From positions 143,420,052-143,484,051 of the forward strand of contig CM041083.1 of NCBI GenBank assembly GCA_023079485.1: a stretch of 64,000 nucleotides of DNA. Direction: 5' to 3'. Source of the DNA: Archilochus colubris (taxonomy: Eukaryota; Chordata; Aves; Apodiformes; Trochilidae). This document shows positions 13,172-25,760 of the stretch, in pieces; the first letter of the stretch is position 1, and every line of letters starts with the position of its first letter. The notes beneath the pieces are model-generated. The model searched no databases. It saw nothing but the letters and a program-made list of their open reading frames with translations, and was not told where the DNA came from. Both the position numbers and the translations under genes were made by a program.

Positions 13172-13475
13172 ACCCACTAGAGCATATCCTGAAGTACCTC
13201 ATCTACACAGTTTTTAAATACCTACAGGGATGGTGACTCCACCACCTCCCTGGGCAACCTGCTCCAATGCCTAACCTGACTTCACAGTAAAGAAATTCTT
13301 CTTAATATCCAGTCTAAACCTCCCCTGCTGCAACTTCAGGCCATTTTCTCTAGTCCTATCATTATTTTCTTGAGAGAAGAGGTCAGTACCCACCTCCCTA
13401 CAACCTCCTTTCAGGTAGCTGTAGAGAATAATAAGATGTCCTCTCAGCCAGCCCTTTGTTTTTCAGGTCAAACTC
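13172..13475 (-). repeat. CR1 LINE fragment, 3' UTR/ORF2 end region
   Basis: On the plus strand it shows the reverse complement of the CR1 region just before the tail: CAGGGATGGTGACTCCACCA, CCCTGGGCAACCTG, AAGAAATTCTTCTTAATATC, AACCTCCTTTCAGGTAGCTG and GATGTCCTCTCAG. The final 3' octamers are not visible at 13172, so this copy has lost or diverged at its 3' end as well as being 5' truncated. It is non-coding. Confidence 0.92.
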
Positions 13476-15489
13476 ATATTGCTTTCAATCAATATTTGGA
13501 TCATTTTCTCCCTTGTCACTATAACTGATGAGAAATAGCCCGTGGGAAAAGGTACATGTACATTAATCCATTTGGAAGAAGGAAACTTTAATTTATCAGG
13601 TGAGGTAAAAAGAAACCTGATGAGGAAAAACACCCCAAAGCAATCCCCCCCAACTACACTGGTTATGTAGAGAACTGTAATTGAAGCACAGACTCTGACT
13701 TTTAATTCTACCTGTGCTACACATGAGGATTAGAGTATTCATTAGTTGAAATAGATGCTCTCCAATTTAAATTGGAGATAATTTAAATAATACCTTCTAA
13801 TTCAATAGGTGGCCATCAATCTCCCACAAAGCAGAAAAAGTGCCATCTCTGGTCTTCCAAAGACTAGTTGTAATGCATAAAGAATATATCATTTACCAGG
13901 TGGTATTTTTTAGTACTCTCTGTCTGGACACAGCTGTTCTTTGTCAAGCCAGTGATGTGTTAACACATTTGTAAAAAAGCCCATTAACACAGTTGTCAGT
14001 TGGCTGTAGATGATGTCTGTGTACCATTGTCTGCCAAGTCTCCCCCCTCCTGCCCAATGAACTTCCCTATTGAGAAGACAAAAAATAAAAATACAAACTC
14101 ATTATACAAAACATATTTTAGTATTTACCTGGAAGCATAGGGGCAGGGTGATCTCAGAGATGGACACAGTCCTAGAACTCAAACAAAACAATTAAATTGT
14201 TCACTGTCTCACATAAACACAGCAGAGAGGAAGACCAGTGTTACAGAGGAGTTGTATGCCCTGAAACAAATGAATTTTTTTGAGAACAAGTGGGAAGTAG
14301 TGTTATTTAGGGATACTCTTTACCAGTTCTCAGGAACCCTGTGTAAACAATATCAGTAACCTTCCTTTAGAATAGTATCAAATAAAACAGGAAGCAGAAA
14401 GACAAAATGGGTTTACATGTTTAATGTTTATTGACTTTTTTTTGGGAGGGGGGGTTGATTTTAGGATTAATTGCTTCAAGATGAGCCTACAGATTTGAAA
14501 GAATTAATTGAGAGCTTAGGTTACTTTAGTCCCCTGCTTTTACCCATTAGGCTGTGCATCCCCTAATTAAAAAAAAAAAAAAAAGCAAACAAAACCAAAA
14601 AGCAACCAACAATGTCTGAAGAGCAACAACAAAAATACCATAGATATAGCTCATGCAGTAATGAGCAGATTTTTCATAAACAAACCTGTTTACCCACAAG
14701 TCTGTCTGGAAGAGATCTGAGGATCCAAGTGAATATGAAAACAAACAGCTTAGCTGTTGCTTTCTTTGGGCAAGTCTTTGTTTTTATTTAACATGAAAAT
14801 ACGAGGAACGATATTTTATTGATTTGAAATGGCAATTGCCTCCTTTAGTTCAACATTATTATTTTTTCACAGAGTGTGCTCTCTTTGATTGTTTATTTGT
14901 GACTGGAAAATGACTGCAGATTTAGCAAATGTAATCACTGCCTGGCTTCTTGGAAAAGCATAATTTTTCCATGTACATTTAACACCTTCTTACATAACTG
15001 GGTTAGCTTTTGTCTGAACAGGAAGTTTCTGACAGACACAGACTTTTAAATCCCACAGAGCTGTCCTGAAACACAAGTAGAGCATGTTCTGAACACTGGG
15101 GTCCATGCCTGCCCATGCCACTGCCCCGAGCACATCCCCTTGACCCTCTCAACTAACCTGAAATGCACCCTGGGGTGAATATCATCCAAAATGCAAAGTG
15201 ATTTCTCTATTAGCAGACTGTGAGACAGTCAGGCTTGGTAGGTAGGTTTAAAAGGAGGCAATGTGATTCTTCACTGAATATCTAAAAGGAGAAAAGGAGG
15301 TCATGGGTGTGAAGGAGCCAGGACTTGCCAGCCGCTCCCTCAGGAAGGGGAGCCAGGCCTATTGTGCAAAGAGATGTAGTCTGAAGGGGAAGATCACTCT
15401 TGAGAGGCTTTGGATAAACATCCAGACATTTGAATACATATCTATATTGAATACAAAGGCCAGAGAGAAGATGGTTTTGTGGTTGAATT
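13476..15489. other. Unassigned DNA with one perfect 20-bp palindrome
   Basis: No gene was recognised. A perfect 20-bp palindrome lies at 13759-13778. An A-rich run lies near 14570-14584 and a T/G run near 14438-14455. Confidence 0.5.
13759..13778. repeat. Perfect 20-bp palindrome
   Basis: TCTCCAATTTAAATTGGAGA equals its own reverse complement, with no spacer. Its AT-rich core could extrude a small cruciform or bind a dimeric factor, but one such palindrome in 64 kb of AT-rich DNA may well be chance. Confidence 0.9.
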
Positions 15490-15640
15490 CCAGACTATGG
15501 CTTAACAGATTTGCATCCCATTCCTGGCTCATTGCCACAGAATTTCTCCATAGCCATGTGTAGGTTACTTTCTGTTCATATGGCTTGATTTCCCATCTAC
15601 CAAATGTGAATAGTAAAGCTTTTGATTCATATCATTTATT
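15490..15640 (+). repeat. Possible MIR-like SINE relic
   Basis: Blocks TTGCATCCCATTCCTGGCTC, ATTGCCACAGAATTTCTCCA, ATGTGTAGGTTACTTTCTGT and GATTTCCCATCTACCAAATG resemble, in order, the MIR segments around 'tcccggctctgccact', 'gtgtgaccttgggcaagt' and 'cctcatctgtaaaatg'. Divergence is high and the call is tentative. Confidence 0.42.
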
Positions 15641-18600
15641 TCACCTAGTGTATTTACTGTATCAAAGGAGTACAGAAATCAAAATGATCTGAACAAGTCT
15701 TTTAGCATCCCCCTTTGGAACAGCAAAAACCCAAGCACTCCCTGAAGGATGTTTAATTAACTAGTCATTAAAATCACATAAGATCACATAAGATCTGTTT
15801 TGGATTTTTTCTGCAAGAGCAATAAATTCGATTTATGAATAACTTTTTTCTTTGTTTTTGCAGCATGTAAATTAAACATATTTCTTATTTTTCACTTGTA
15901 GAATGGAGTTATGTTTCTTCAGAGTAATCTGTACACTTGTATTTACTGAATTATACCTAGTAGTTTGAAATAATTTCTGTAATTCATTTGTATCCTTTAA
16001 CTTCTATTTCTCCAATTGTTTGCAGCTCTCATTTTTTAAAATCTCTAAAAAAATCTAGAAGCATTCTCAATTTCATTAACAAGGAATTGAATACAATTTT
16101 CCTCATTTTATCATCAGAAATTTGGATGCCTAGAAGTTGTCCTAAAATAAGTGTTTATATTTCTTCTAGCAAATGATGATATACAGTTGCCTTTGAGATT
16201 ATCTTGGCCTAACTGGCCAAGGTCTTGCTCTTCAGGCCTTTGAAGCAACTGAACTTTTTTTTTTTTTTTTTTTTTTTTTCCTGGTGATACAGAGTACATA
16301 TTAGAACTAGTTACTAGACAAATAAAAATTATGACATAAGTTACTTGGGCACTTACCCACAGCAGTACATTCAAGTACTGAATGTTAGTGGGTTCAGAAC
16401 ATGTAGAGAAGGGCACTATTTCAATGTCCTCCAGGCAACTGTTTGCCTGGGGAGTGATCTGTAATTCCCCAGAAGTATTTTTTCTTCCCAGGCTGTATGC
16501 ACCAGTTTCATGACATGGGCTTAATCAAAGCCACGTTTCATCATTTAGAGTAGTTTGAAAACAAAGACAAACTAAATCACATATAATGCTTTCTCTAATT
16601 AATTCTGATTTAAGTCCTTATCCAATAGGCCAGTTGTCATGGTAAAGCAGAATATTACACTACTGTGTCACAGTCTGTGCTGACAAATTTATACTGGTTT
16701 GTCACTTGATTATTTTTCGGTCCTTACAAAGAAACTGAGCAATAAAGTGTTTTGATATCTCAGAAGTGTTAAAGCAATTTAACTGACCCATTTCCCCCTA
16801 AATTCCTTTCACTTTTCCTCAGCAGTTCATACTCTGCTTGCCTTTCTCCCCTTCTTTGGAATGTCTTCTCCTACCCATGAATTCTTAAGGACTGTGAGGA
16901 GTTCACAGAGGAGAGGAGTTCTTCGGCATTCTTGGTGAATTTATTTCATCAACATTCATTTGACACTGTATTTGGCAACTTGTTATTTCTCTGTTTCGGT
17001 ATCTGCTCCTATTCTTCCGTTAACTTTAAATATTTTTATTAATTGTTTGCTATCTCCCCTATTCTGTGATAAGAGAAGAAATCAGCTGCTGCTTGCTCCA
17101 TTAATGAAGTGATGTGTTCCTCTGCCTGCTCAAGCTTCTGACTGAACATTTCCTTGCTTCTTATTCTTCCTGCTGCTTGTTGTGCCCTCAACTTATTAAG
17201 GACTTCCATAAAAACTGTATATTTATAGTTCTGCTATTCCTTTCTACCACTCTTTACTTGTATCTTCTTTCTCACTTATATTTTATTGCTGTAAAAGTCC
17301 TCAAAATTCATCTCAAAATTATCAGTCATTTTTGTCATTTGGAATTTCTGGATGTTACCAGGATATTAAAAAATGATATTGTAAAGTTTATCCACCTCTC
17401 CCTGAAACTTTACTGAGATAAATACATTGTGGTTTTTTTCCAGTCAAAATTCCTTCAACTCCACTGGAAGTTTGAAAAGGAATTTGTTATTGGGTAGGAT
17501 TTGGCCTCTCTGATTTCCTACTATGCATTTCAGTCTTCTGTACATCCTTGCTTTTCTTTTCCAGTACCAAGTCTCTCTGAGTGAGTGGATATTGCTCATT
17601 AAAATGGCATGGCAGAGAACATAGACCCAAAGACCTGGCAGAGGAGGAATGAATACAACAAATGACTAATCTGAATTAAACAAGGTTATCCAAATTTACA
17701 GAACAACCTGATGCAAACCTGACCCTCTCATTACATATTAGGTAGGAAATGGGTGATAAACGTTTAAACTTCTTTTGACACTTTGGTAAGCTGTACACTC
17801 TCCTTAAACTAGAAAGCTATGAGGAAAATACAATGCCTTGCATTCCTGGCCCTTCTTATTGTTTTTGCTGAGCCAACTTAAAGTTTTAGTCATGCTTTCT
17901 GTTCAGATCAGGTTTCAGGATTTAAAAATAAAAACAAAAGTAAAAAACAACCTCCACAACACCTCCCCTCTGTTGCACAGTTTAATATTAAATTCAGATA
18001 CTAAACCTTCATTTATAGCAGACTTTATTTCACCAGAGTAGAAGGCAGTTAACTTGAAAAGCCTCACTGAAAGATCTCCTGGCCTTTCCCTTACATACTT
18101 ATGTGTGCATTTATTATATAGTTAAAAGGCATAAACAAGGACATGCTGTGTTTGCGAGTTTCTGGAACCTCTTGTTTTCCTTCCATAGTGCACAAACAAG
18201 TCATTTAGGTGAACAAAGTCTGAAAGTGAATCATAAACTTGTGTTGTTGTTTTTCTAAGAGAACTTTCTCTGGTGGCTGGAAGAACAGAGATACCCTGTG
18301 TCACGCCAGTTCCCTGGCTTAGCCCCTAGAATTGGATGGTATTGCAGAGCTAGTTTTTGTGGACAGGCTGACAAACTTTTCAAGTAAATCTGTGCCAAGG
18401 ATAATGACATTAGGGTTTGGAGTATAGCAGAAAGCAACATTGGACTCAGTTGAGGAGCATAAATAAACAGCTTTGTTTATCACTACATTAAGAAACCAGA
18501 TATAAATAAACACACTCTACCTGAAAGCCATACTAATGAAACCTTGGATAAACTGGGAGTTTTTCTTAATACAGATGAACTATTATGTTTCCAAAAAAAA

Positions 18601-19034
18601 ATTTTTTTTTTAAAGTGTCAGTCATACTTCAATTATTATATTGACACAGACCAAGTCCTTGAGAAGTCTGTACTTTTCAGAGGCAGTTCTTGGAGAACTT
18701 GAGCTTTGACTTACAACCCTATATGATTACATCTATATTATACTCCTTAGCTCATGGGCCTGGGTGTGTGCCTCAGCCATGTTGTAAATGAGACCCAAGG
18801 AAAGAAAAGCCAGGCATATGAGTCAGACAGGCACTGCAGCATGCCCCACCTGGGAAGTCTAGACACAGCCCATGTGCCTAATAGTGTTAAGATGAAACTA
18901 GCAGATAAAAGCAGCCCTGTAATTGGAGCTGTTTTCATTTGGACTCAAGCTTTGATTTGATGTTTAAAATGTATTTTTCAAATAAGACTTCTTTTATGAG
19001 TCTGTTGAGTCACAGAGACTGAAAATCAATTCAC
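15641..19034. other. Unassigned AT-rich DNA with a 25-base T tract
   Basis: No gene or named repeat was seen apart from the T tract at 16255-16279. A 10-bp direct duplication of ATCACATAAG lies just outside the relic's right flank, near 15775. Frames here (up to 100 codons at 16114-16416 and 17114-17416) run through homopolymer or T-rich DNA and look like chance. Confidence 0.5.
16255..16279. repeat. Poly-T tract (25 bases)
   Basis: An uninterrupted run of 25 T. On the minus strand it would be a poly-A tail, but I see neither a recognisable retroposed body beside it nor a target duplication. Length is likely to vary between individuals. Confidence 0.95.
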
Positions 19035-19115
19035 CTTTCTGCCAGAGAAATTCTGTGTGGCCTTGGGCAAATCACTTAATCTCTCCGTCCTTATCTACAA
19101 TTACCAAATAATAAG
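19035..19115 (+). repeat. MIR CORE-SINE relic
   Basis: This is the clearest MIR-type match. It contains CTGTGTGGCCTTGGGCAAAT, then CACTTAATCTCTCCGTCC, then an A-rich ACCAAATAATAAG end. These correspond closely to the MIR blocks 'ctgtgtgaccttgggcaagt', 'cacttaacctctctgtgcc' and 'ataataat'. It is non-coding and ancient. Confidence 0.72.
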
Positions 19116-22100
19116 CCTTCTTCTTGCTCAGCATTTTTTAAAATGAGAATAAATAGGCAGTGAAAATAGGCAGCTTAGGACAGATACAGAAGACAGGAAG
19201 ATGAAGAAGGGAAGCAAACTTAAGGGGACCAGGATGGAAACACACAATAGGAAAAAGTGGATGGGCAGAAAACCTAAGAGGTGGCTAGCTCATATTGAGC
19301 AGATGTGGTTCTGCAAGTCATTTGAGAAAGAAAGGGGCAGATGAACGAGCTAACATCTGCTTGGAATAAACTGCATGTGTGTGAGGGGGAGTGTGGGAGA
19401 GGATGGCCAGTCTGCCTGAGAAAAACAACTCTCAAGTGATCAAAGAGTGTTGACTTTCTCAGAGTACAATGACCCTTTGATCTGTGACTCTTCCCATAGG
19501 TAACTACTAGGAGGGAAGATTGAGTGTTAAAAGTGAATAAAGTAACAGAACAGTACAGGAGAGTCCTAAGGCTTCAGTGGTTTTGGATTAGTCCGGAAAA
19601 TCTAGATACAAATCTCCCATGTAAATTAATAGCAAATGGAGGAATTTTGCCAAGGTAACTCAGACAAAAAACAGTTGAGGCTTACTGTGTATAAATGCAG
19701 TGCCCAAGTAACTTCTGATATTCCAGACTCTCATTTTGAAAATAAGTGTTACTAATTGCGTAAGTTAAAAATCCCGAGTCACTATTGCAAAAGCAATAGG
19801 GAAGAATAAATATGTTAAGATTCAAACAAAAGAATATTTTATTCTTTGCATTTTCTTCTAGTTTTGTAAGTTCTGAGAAGTAGCATGGTTCTAGTTTCAC
19901 AATTTTTCTGTAATCATGATTTCTAGGAAGTCAATTATTTAAAATGAAAGGTATGCTTCTTATGCATTCCTGCAATTCTCTATTCCAGCAGCTGGGGCTG
20001 TGCAAAAAAAGATGTCATTTACTGTGAACCTTGCAATAAAACATCCTGGCAGTTAGCCTCCTTGGAAAATTCCACCCCAAATCCATTGCTCTTCTCTAAG
20101 TGGCCCCAGCCTGGATTCCTTACATATTGTGAAAACAATGATGCAAACAAGTCCCTAAAAAGCAAGAAAAACTTTCCATGTAAATCCTTAAGCTTCAGTG
20201 TTTATAGTTATAAAAATACCATGGCAGTCAATGGAAGACTTAGAAAATACACCAGACTACTTGGTCATGTAAGAATCCTACTCAAATGATTCAAATATGG
20301 ATCCTCACCCTTACTTAAGCAATAACTTCAGCCTTGCAAATGGTCTGAAAGTTGCAATATCAAACTTATAAATGAGATCTCCAGAATTTACCTACATCTT
20401 CAGAGCACCATTGATTAGACTTTAACACAACTATGCAAATTAAATTATAGCAACAGTAAAACCTGGAACTGTTGAGAAGAAGCCAGTCTCTATTATCTGG
20501 TAAGGGCTTGAATTTAAGTAATAGAAATAAACAGACATTTAAACAAAAGTCATCATCATAAGACATGCTCTCTAGCTATGGGAAGCACCATAGTAAACCC
20601 CCTTTCCTGGAATGTCATATTCATTCTTCTGAGAATAGTGATGATGATGATCCAGAAGTCAACTTTCAGTTTCGAACAAGCGGTTCCTTGCCTCAAACCT
20701 CATTGCTTTTCAATGCTGTTGAGTGTGTGACTCTTGGACTTCTTGGCACAAAGAATTTCACTAGTGCCTGCTCCCAGGGATTATCTCTTGCCCTTGAGAA
20801 CCTCACCTTTTAAAAGTCTGCTTCAAGTCTGCAGAAGCTGCTTGGCAGTCCTCTGAATTCCTCACCTCGTAAAAAGGACAATTTGAGTTAGAACTTGGGA
20901 AAATGGCATTGGCTATCAAGCAAAAGCTCACAGACATGAATTCTGCAGACTTCCATAAATTAGGTACTATCCCTCCTTCCCCGAGGTCATGGAGCCTCTA
21001 GTGTTTTATAAAAGGCCATCCCTTTTGAGGGAATAGACAGAAAAGCACAGCAGTAGTGCAAGAGCAGCTTTTATTTTTTCTCCTCAGACACACACAAAAC
21101 TGAGTAAATGGCAAACAGGAGGGCTCAGAAAAATAGTTAATCAATCATATTCAAATGTAAGTGGATTCAGAAAACTTTCAGTTATTTTATTGGTAGAATT
21201 CACCAAGTTGACAGCTCTGTGGAATCTGACTTCCTATTTATCTGAAGACAAAGTAGTATTCTGGAGAAGTAAGTTGAATTTTCAGTGCTTCTATCTTACC
21301 ATGTGTCAAACTTGACTTGCAAATATCATTGCTAGAAGATGAGAGAGAGGACATGAGTTACCGTATTCAATAAGTCCTTAATATAAAAAGCCTAGAGAAT
21401 GCCAACAACAAGCAGAAGCAATTTTTACTGATTAAAGTGCTGGCTTTTTTTTCTTGCTTATTTCTGATCATGTACACCAGGGGTGACTACAACAATAGGC
21501 CATTTGTTCTGAAAGCAAATGAGAGGATAAGGATAGACACAGCTTTGGTCCCAAGACAATCTGAAGCTGTTCTGAAGGAGGGAAGCCTGACTAGCAAACA
21601 AATCAAGTGATTTTAGAGCATGTGTGTAATATGAGACAGCATTCATTAGGGACCACAGACCCCTTACTTCCCTTCTCCTCAGAAATGCACATTTGGGATA
21701 GTGCACATAAAATAATTTGAGATGGTGGGGAACTTGATTAGACCATCTGGTAAGTTATATCTGGTATTGTGTCCTGAATGACCATATGCACAAGCTAAAC
21801 AATATCTGTAACGTGGTCAAAACTTTTAAAGGAATTCCATTCTCAGATCCAAAACATTGATCAAATGTTAATATTAAAGAATGGAAATGTCATTAACTGA
21901 ATTGCTGTTGGTTTACTGTCACAAGCTTTTCCAAAGGTTAGGGGGTGGCATGTGTCTGAAGGATTCTGGTAGCCTCAGAGAGTTACGTGATGCTTGCAAG
22001 TGATTCTGGAGAATGAGCCACATTTTATATTTTATAACTGAATTAAGTGAAGTAATTTTAGTTGCTCAGCATGTGTGGCCTGGCTTCAAATGTTATCTTC

Positions 22101-24024
22101 TCTTCATATACAAGCTGAGACAAAAAAACGTGATAGCAGAACACTGGTGCATATGTCATGTTGTCATCTTTGAACTCATGATTTTTTGAGGAAAGTTTAC
22201 AGGATTTTTTTCTTGACAGTTTCTATCTGGATTAAGAAGGAATCCTCTGGGACCAGTGTTTTCTGCGTGTATGGAAGGAGCTCTACATGAGCTTAGAAAC
22301 CTGCCTGACACTTGAGGCATGGATGGATCAACAAATTAAGCATCCTCCTTCCTGTTCCTCTGGGACATGAGGCAGATGGTGTTTTTATGATACGCTTACT
22401 GAATTAAACTTCATCCAAGAAACAGTACCTTCATTGGATTTCCCATCTTGCATGCTCCTTAGGCTGCTAGTCTCATTCTCCAGACAGAGAGATGACTTCA
22501 AAATCTGTGCTGAAACTAAGAGTTGCCCTGGTTGCCCCCAGGAAATCATCTGTGACAGCCAGACATACAGTTCAAATAGTGTTGCTTTTAAAGGGCTTTA
22601 AGCACACATGTTCTCACTGCTCAGTTCTTGACATGAGTCGCTGCTGTAAAGATATTTACCATAAAAATTTGGCCATGGTTTCTTATCACCCCTTGATAAT
22701 GTTTGCTCCTTGTGAATTCCTCACTGACTACCTCTCCCCCTGTGACCTTGACTGATACTTCAATGACATCTGCTTCTTTTCGTTACAAAAAAAACTTCCC
22801 ACTGCTTCATCTTTCTCCTCCAGTTTTGAACTTTTGTCTGTCTAAATAGATCTCTTAAATAACCTCATTTTGACACTTTGAGGAAATAACTTAATTTCCC
22901 AAAGTTACTTCTCTCTCAGTAGACCACAATTAAAGATGAAACATCCATCTTTTGTTTCCAGTCTGTAGTGTTGAGTGTAATATGTAGAGTGTCCATAAAC
23001 ACAGTGGAAAGTCTGTTAGAGAAGGCAGAATTTCACTATCCCAATACTACAATTTTTATTATCAAATCGAGTTCAGGAGCAATGTTCACAACTCCCTCAG
23101 TTGTCTCAATTTGATTCTTTTGCACTCCTCTAACTGCAGCAATCTGCCATGATGTCTTGTGACACTGAGGCTCAGTCATTTTTGGGGGTTCAATGACTAT
23201 TAACTTGTAAACCATGTATTCATTACCCAATATAATACAGGTATTCCCTCTTTTTTATAAAAAGGAAAAAATTACTACTCCTTACTATCGAAATACAGAA
23301 TATATAGTATAAACAGATCTAGATATAGGGAATTGATCTAAATTTGTTTACAAATTGAAAAGAAATTTGTTGATAAAGGAGTACTAAAATACTGGATCTA
23401 TTTTCCTAACACTTATGTACATTCATGTAATAAATTAAAGTAAGTATTGGAAGGGGACTTCAAGAAAATGGGTTACTCTACAAAAAAGTTTAACTGAAGC
23501 ACCACACATACAATGATCTGCAGTGTTTGGTAATCAGGTATAAAATTCAATATTTCTGTTTTCCAGAGTCAAAGTGAGAATTCACGATTATCAGTGAGTG
23601 TTTAAAAGTTGATAATGTAGGACCAGAGACAAATATGACTAAACCTAGTGCATTAGAGTGGGAATAATTCTATTGAAGTAAATTGGATTCGCCTTACTGT
23701 AAGTTCTGCCTCTCGTTCAGTTTATTCCAGCATCATTCATAATAGTGAGACTGAGATCTCCACCTAAACAAGGATGAAGAGATTTTTCAGATTGTAACTC
23801 AAAAGAGAAAGAACTCAAGGCATGGAAGGAGACACAGCAGAAAATTAAGAGAGGATCAACAGCCTAGGTATTATGCTTCAACACTCTAGGCAGTATTATT
23901 ACAGAAAAAAATACTTTGAGACCTAGTGTGGATGTTGATTAGGAGGATGGCCTGTTACCATGGGTGCAGAAATAAATTTCTGACTGTCTTCTTCCCTTTT
24001 TATTGGTAATTTGTTGTACAAAAG

Positions 24025-24030
<6 letters not shown>
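19116..24030. other. Unassigned DNA
   Basis: No gene was recognised in this stretch of about 4.9 kb. Purine-rich DNA occupies about 19180-19400. Frames of 60 to 87 codons occur on both strands without recognisable domains. A short ATGATGATGAT run occurs near 20641. Confidence 0.5.

Positions 24031-24058
<28 letters not shown>
24031..24058. repeat. Poly-T tract (28 bases)
   Basis: An uninterrupted run of 28 T, ending 11 bases before the start of a solo LTR. It may be the poly-A tail of a minus-strand retroposon, or a tract that grew independently. Confidence 0.95.
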
Positions 24059-24062
<4 letters not shown>

Positions 24063-24069
24063 AGTGCAA

Positions 24070-24590
24070 TGTGCTCAGTCTGGCTGGGATGGAGATAGTT
24101 TTCCTCACAGCAATCCATATGGTGTTTTATTTTGGATTTGTGACTAAAAAAAATATGGATGACACACCAGCATTTTAGCTGTGCTGAGCAGTGCTTGTGC
24201 AGCATCAAGACTTTTTCTTTTTCCCACTCTGCCCACACAGTGATTTGGCTGGGGATATGCACAAACTGGGAGAGAACACAGCAAGGGCAGCTGACCTGAA
24301 TTTACCGTAGGGATACTCTACACTGTATAATCTCGTGCTAAGCAGTATAAGAATGGGGAGAGAAGTGTGGCTGGTGTGGGAGGCAGCCATTGCTCACTGA
24401 CTGGCTGTGCATCGATCTGCTCGCTGAAGGCAGTGAGTGGTTGTCTTTGCATCACTTTTGTTTCCCCTTCTTTTCTTCACTTATTCTTGACCCACAAGCT
24501 TCCTTGCTTTTGTCCTTCCTGGTCTCTCCTTCAGCCCACAGGGGAAGAGGAGGAGGGAACAAGCAGCTCTGTGGGGCTTGACCCTGCCCA
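24070..24590 (+). mobile_element. Solo LTR of an avian endogenous retrovirus (ERVL-type, tentative)
   Basis: About 521 bp matching, in order, an LTR family common in bird genomes. It opens with TG and TCTGGCTGGGATGGAGATAG. It continues through GTTTTATTTTGGATTTGTGA, the 'gatgacacaccagca' block, GAGCAGTGCTTGTGCAGCAT and GACAGCTGACC-like and TAGGGATACTC-like blocks. A TATA remnant lies at GCAGTATAAG (near 24343). Then come CTGTGCATCGATCTGCTCGC, TTGCATCACTTTTG, and a TTCTTGACCCACAAG block where the family has its 'ctcaacccacgag' motif. The end is placed at ...CCCTGCCCA by similarity. No matching target duplication is visible at these edges, so the right edge may be a few bases off or the flanks have mutated. 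There is no internal gag, pol or env, so it is a solo LTR. Its U3 could once have acted as a promoter toward the plus strand. Confidence 0.8.
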
Positions 24591-25654
24591 GAGAGAATTC
24601 TACTCATTTCTCTGACAATTTTGCCTTCGCAAGCACAGAGGGTGCTAGGTTTGTTTCAAGCTACTTGGATATATGAGGAGTGATTCTCCACTTCAAGGAA
24701 TGGCCACGTGGAGCCTGATCACACCATGCATGTTTTGCATCATCAGTCCCAGTGGGTGGACTTGGGTGTTAGCTGACACCTTCAGATGGCTCTGAGCATA
24801 GGGCCAGGTTAATACTTGAGCTATGACCATGATGCAAGCTGTTCTGACTTGTCATCCCTTCCTTTGCTGAAGCAGTAGCTTTTTGTGAGGTGCTGAAGCT
24901 ACAGATTTAAAAAGCAAAGAGCTGCAAAGGAAACTGTTGCATTTACAAAAGCTGCTGGCTTTGAGGTGTTTATCAGGCCAGCTGAAATCATCCTGCTTAA
25001 GGGGAAACTTGGGATTGTGTTCACAGCTGACAGATGATGTTTCCACAACTTGTGTTCGTGCAAGCTGCAGTCCTGCACTTCTGTCACTGTCCATTTCATG
25101 TAGACATGTTGCTAAGCTTAATGCTTCAGTGGCAAACCAGTCCATAATCCATAGGTGAGAACAGTTAGAAAAAATTACTCTGTTTTCATGCCTTCAGGCT
25201 GACAAGCACTGTGATTCTTATGTGGATGATGCTGTTGGTAGCTAGAGAGAGGCCACAGTCTTGGGCTGCTGCTAAAGCATGTTTAGATGCTGTGAATACC
25301 ATTTGAGAGGTAACAGAAAAATAATGGAAGAATGCAGATGTCATGGATAGGGATGGTGGAAGATAGGCCTAAAAGGAAAACATTAAAAACAATTCCTAGG
25401 CCTTTTTTCCTTGGGGTTACTTCTCATCTATTAATGCATGATATTCTCATGTGCATAGTAAGGGAGCTCATCACCAGGTGTTGTTGTTTAAATATAGAAA
25501 AGAGAAACATGAAAATACAGAATACCTTTCTCTGGCCCCTTAAACCACATCTACTGGCAACAAAGATACCTTTCCATTTCTGAGCTCAAGAGAGAAAACA
25601 ATATATCACACCAATCAATAAACCCAAATCCACTGTAACCTTCAATAGATGACA
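24591..25654. other. Unassigned DNA
   Basis: No gene was recognised. Overlapping frames on both strands at 24852-25158 are mutual shadows without domains. Confidence 0.5.
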
Positions 25655-25760
25655 AATAAGAGTAGCAGTAATCCTTACTCGATAGACTTGTTGTGAAGTA
25701 TCATCCATCAGTCTTCATAAAGTGCACTGAGATCCTCAAATCTAAATGTACTCCATGCTG
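25655..25760 (+). repeat. Possible MIR-like SINE relic, 3' end
   Basis: GAGTAGCAGTAATCC, GACTTGTTGTGAAGTATC and AAAGTGCACTGAGATCCTCA resemble the MIR 3' blocks 'ataatactacctacc', 'gggttgttgtgagga' and 'aaagcgctttgagatcctc'. It is short and diverged, so the call is tentative. Confidence 0.45.

Noticed and set aside
16114..16416. 100-codon minus-strand frame with a lysine run
   Set aside because: The lysines come from the T25 tract read on the minus strand; the frame is a homopolymer artefact.
23923..24262. Minus-strand frames of 61 and 107 codons with lysine runs
   Set aside because: They read through the T28 tract and into the LTR; no domain is visible.
24367..24615. Plus-strand frames of 82 and 63 codons
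   Set aside because: They overlap the R/U5 part of the plus-strand solo LTR and show no protein similarity.
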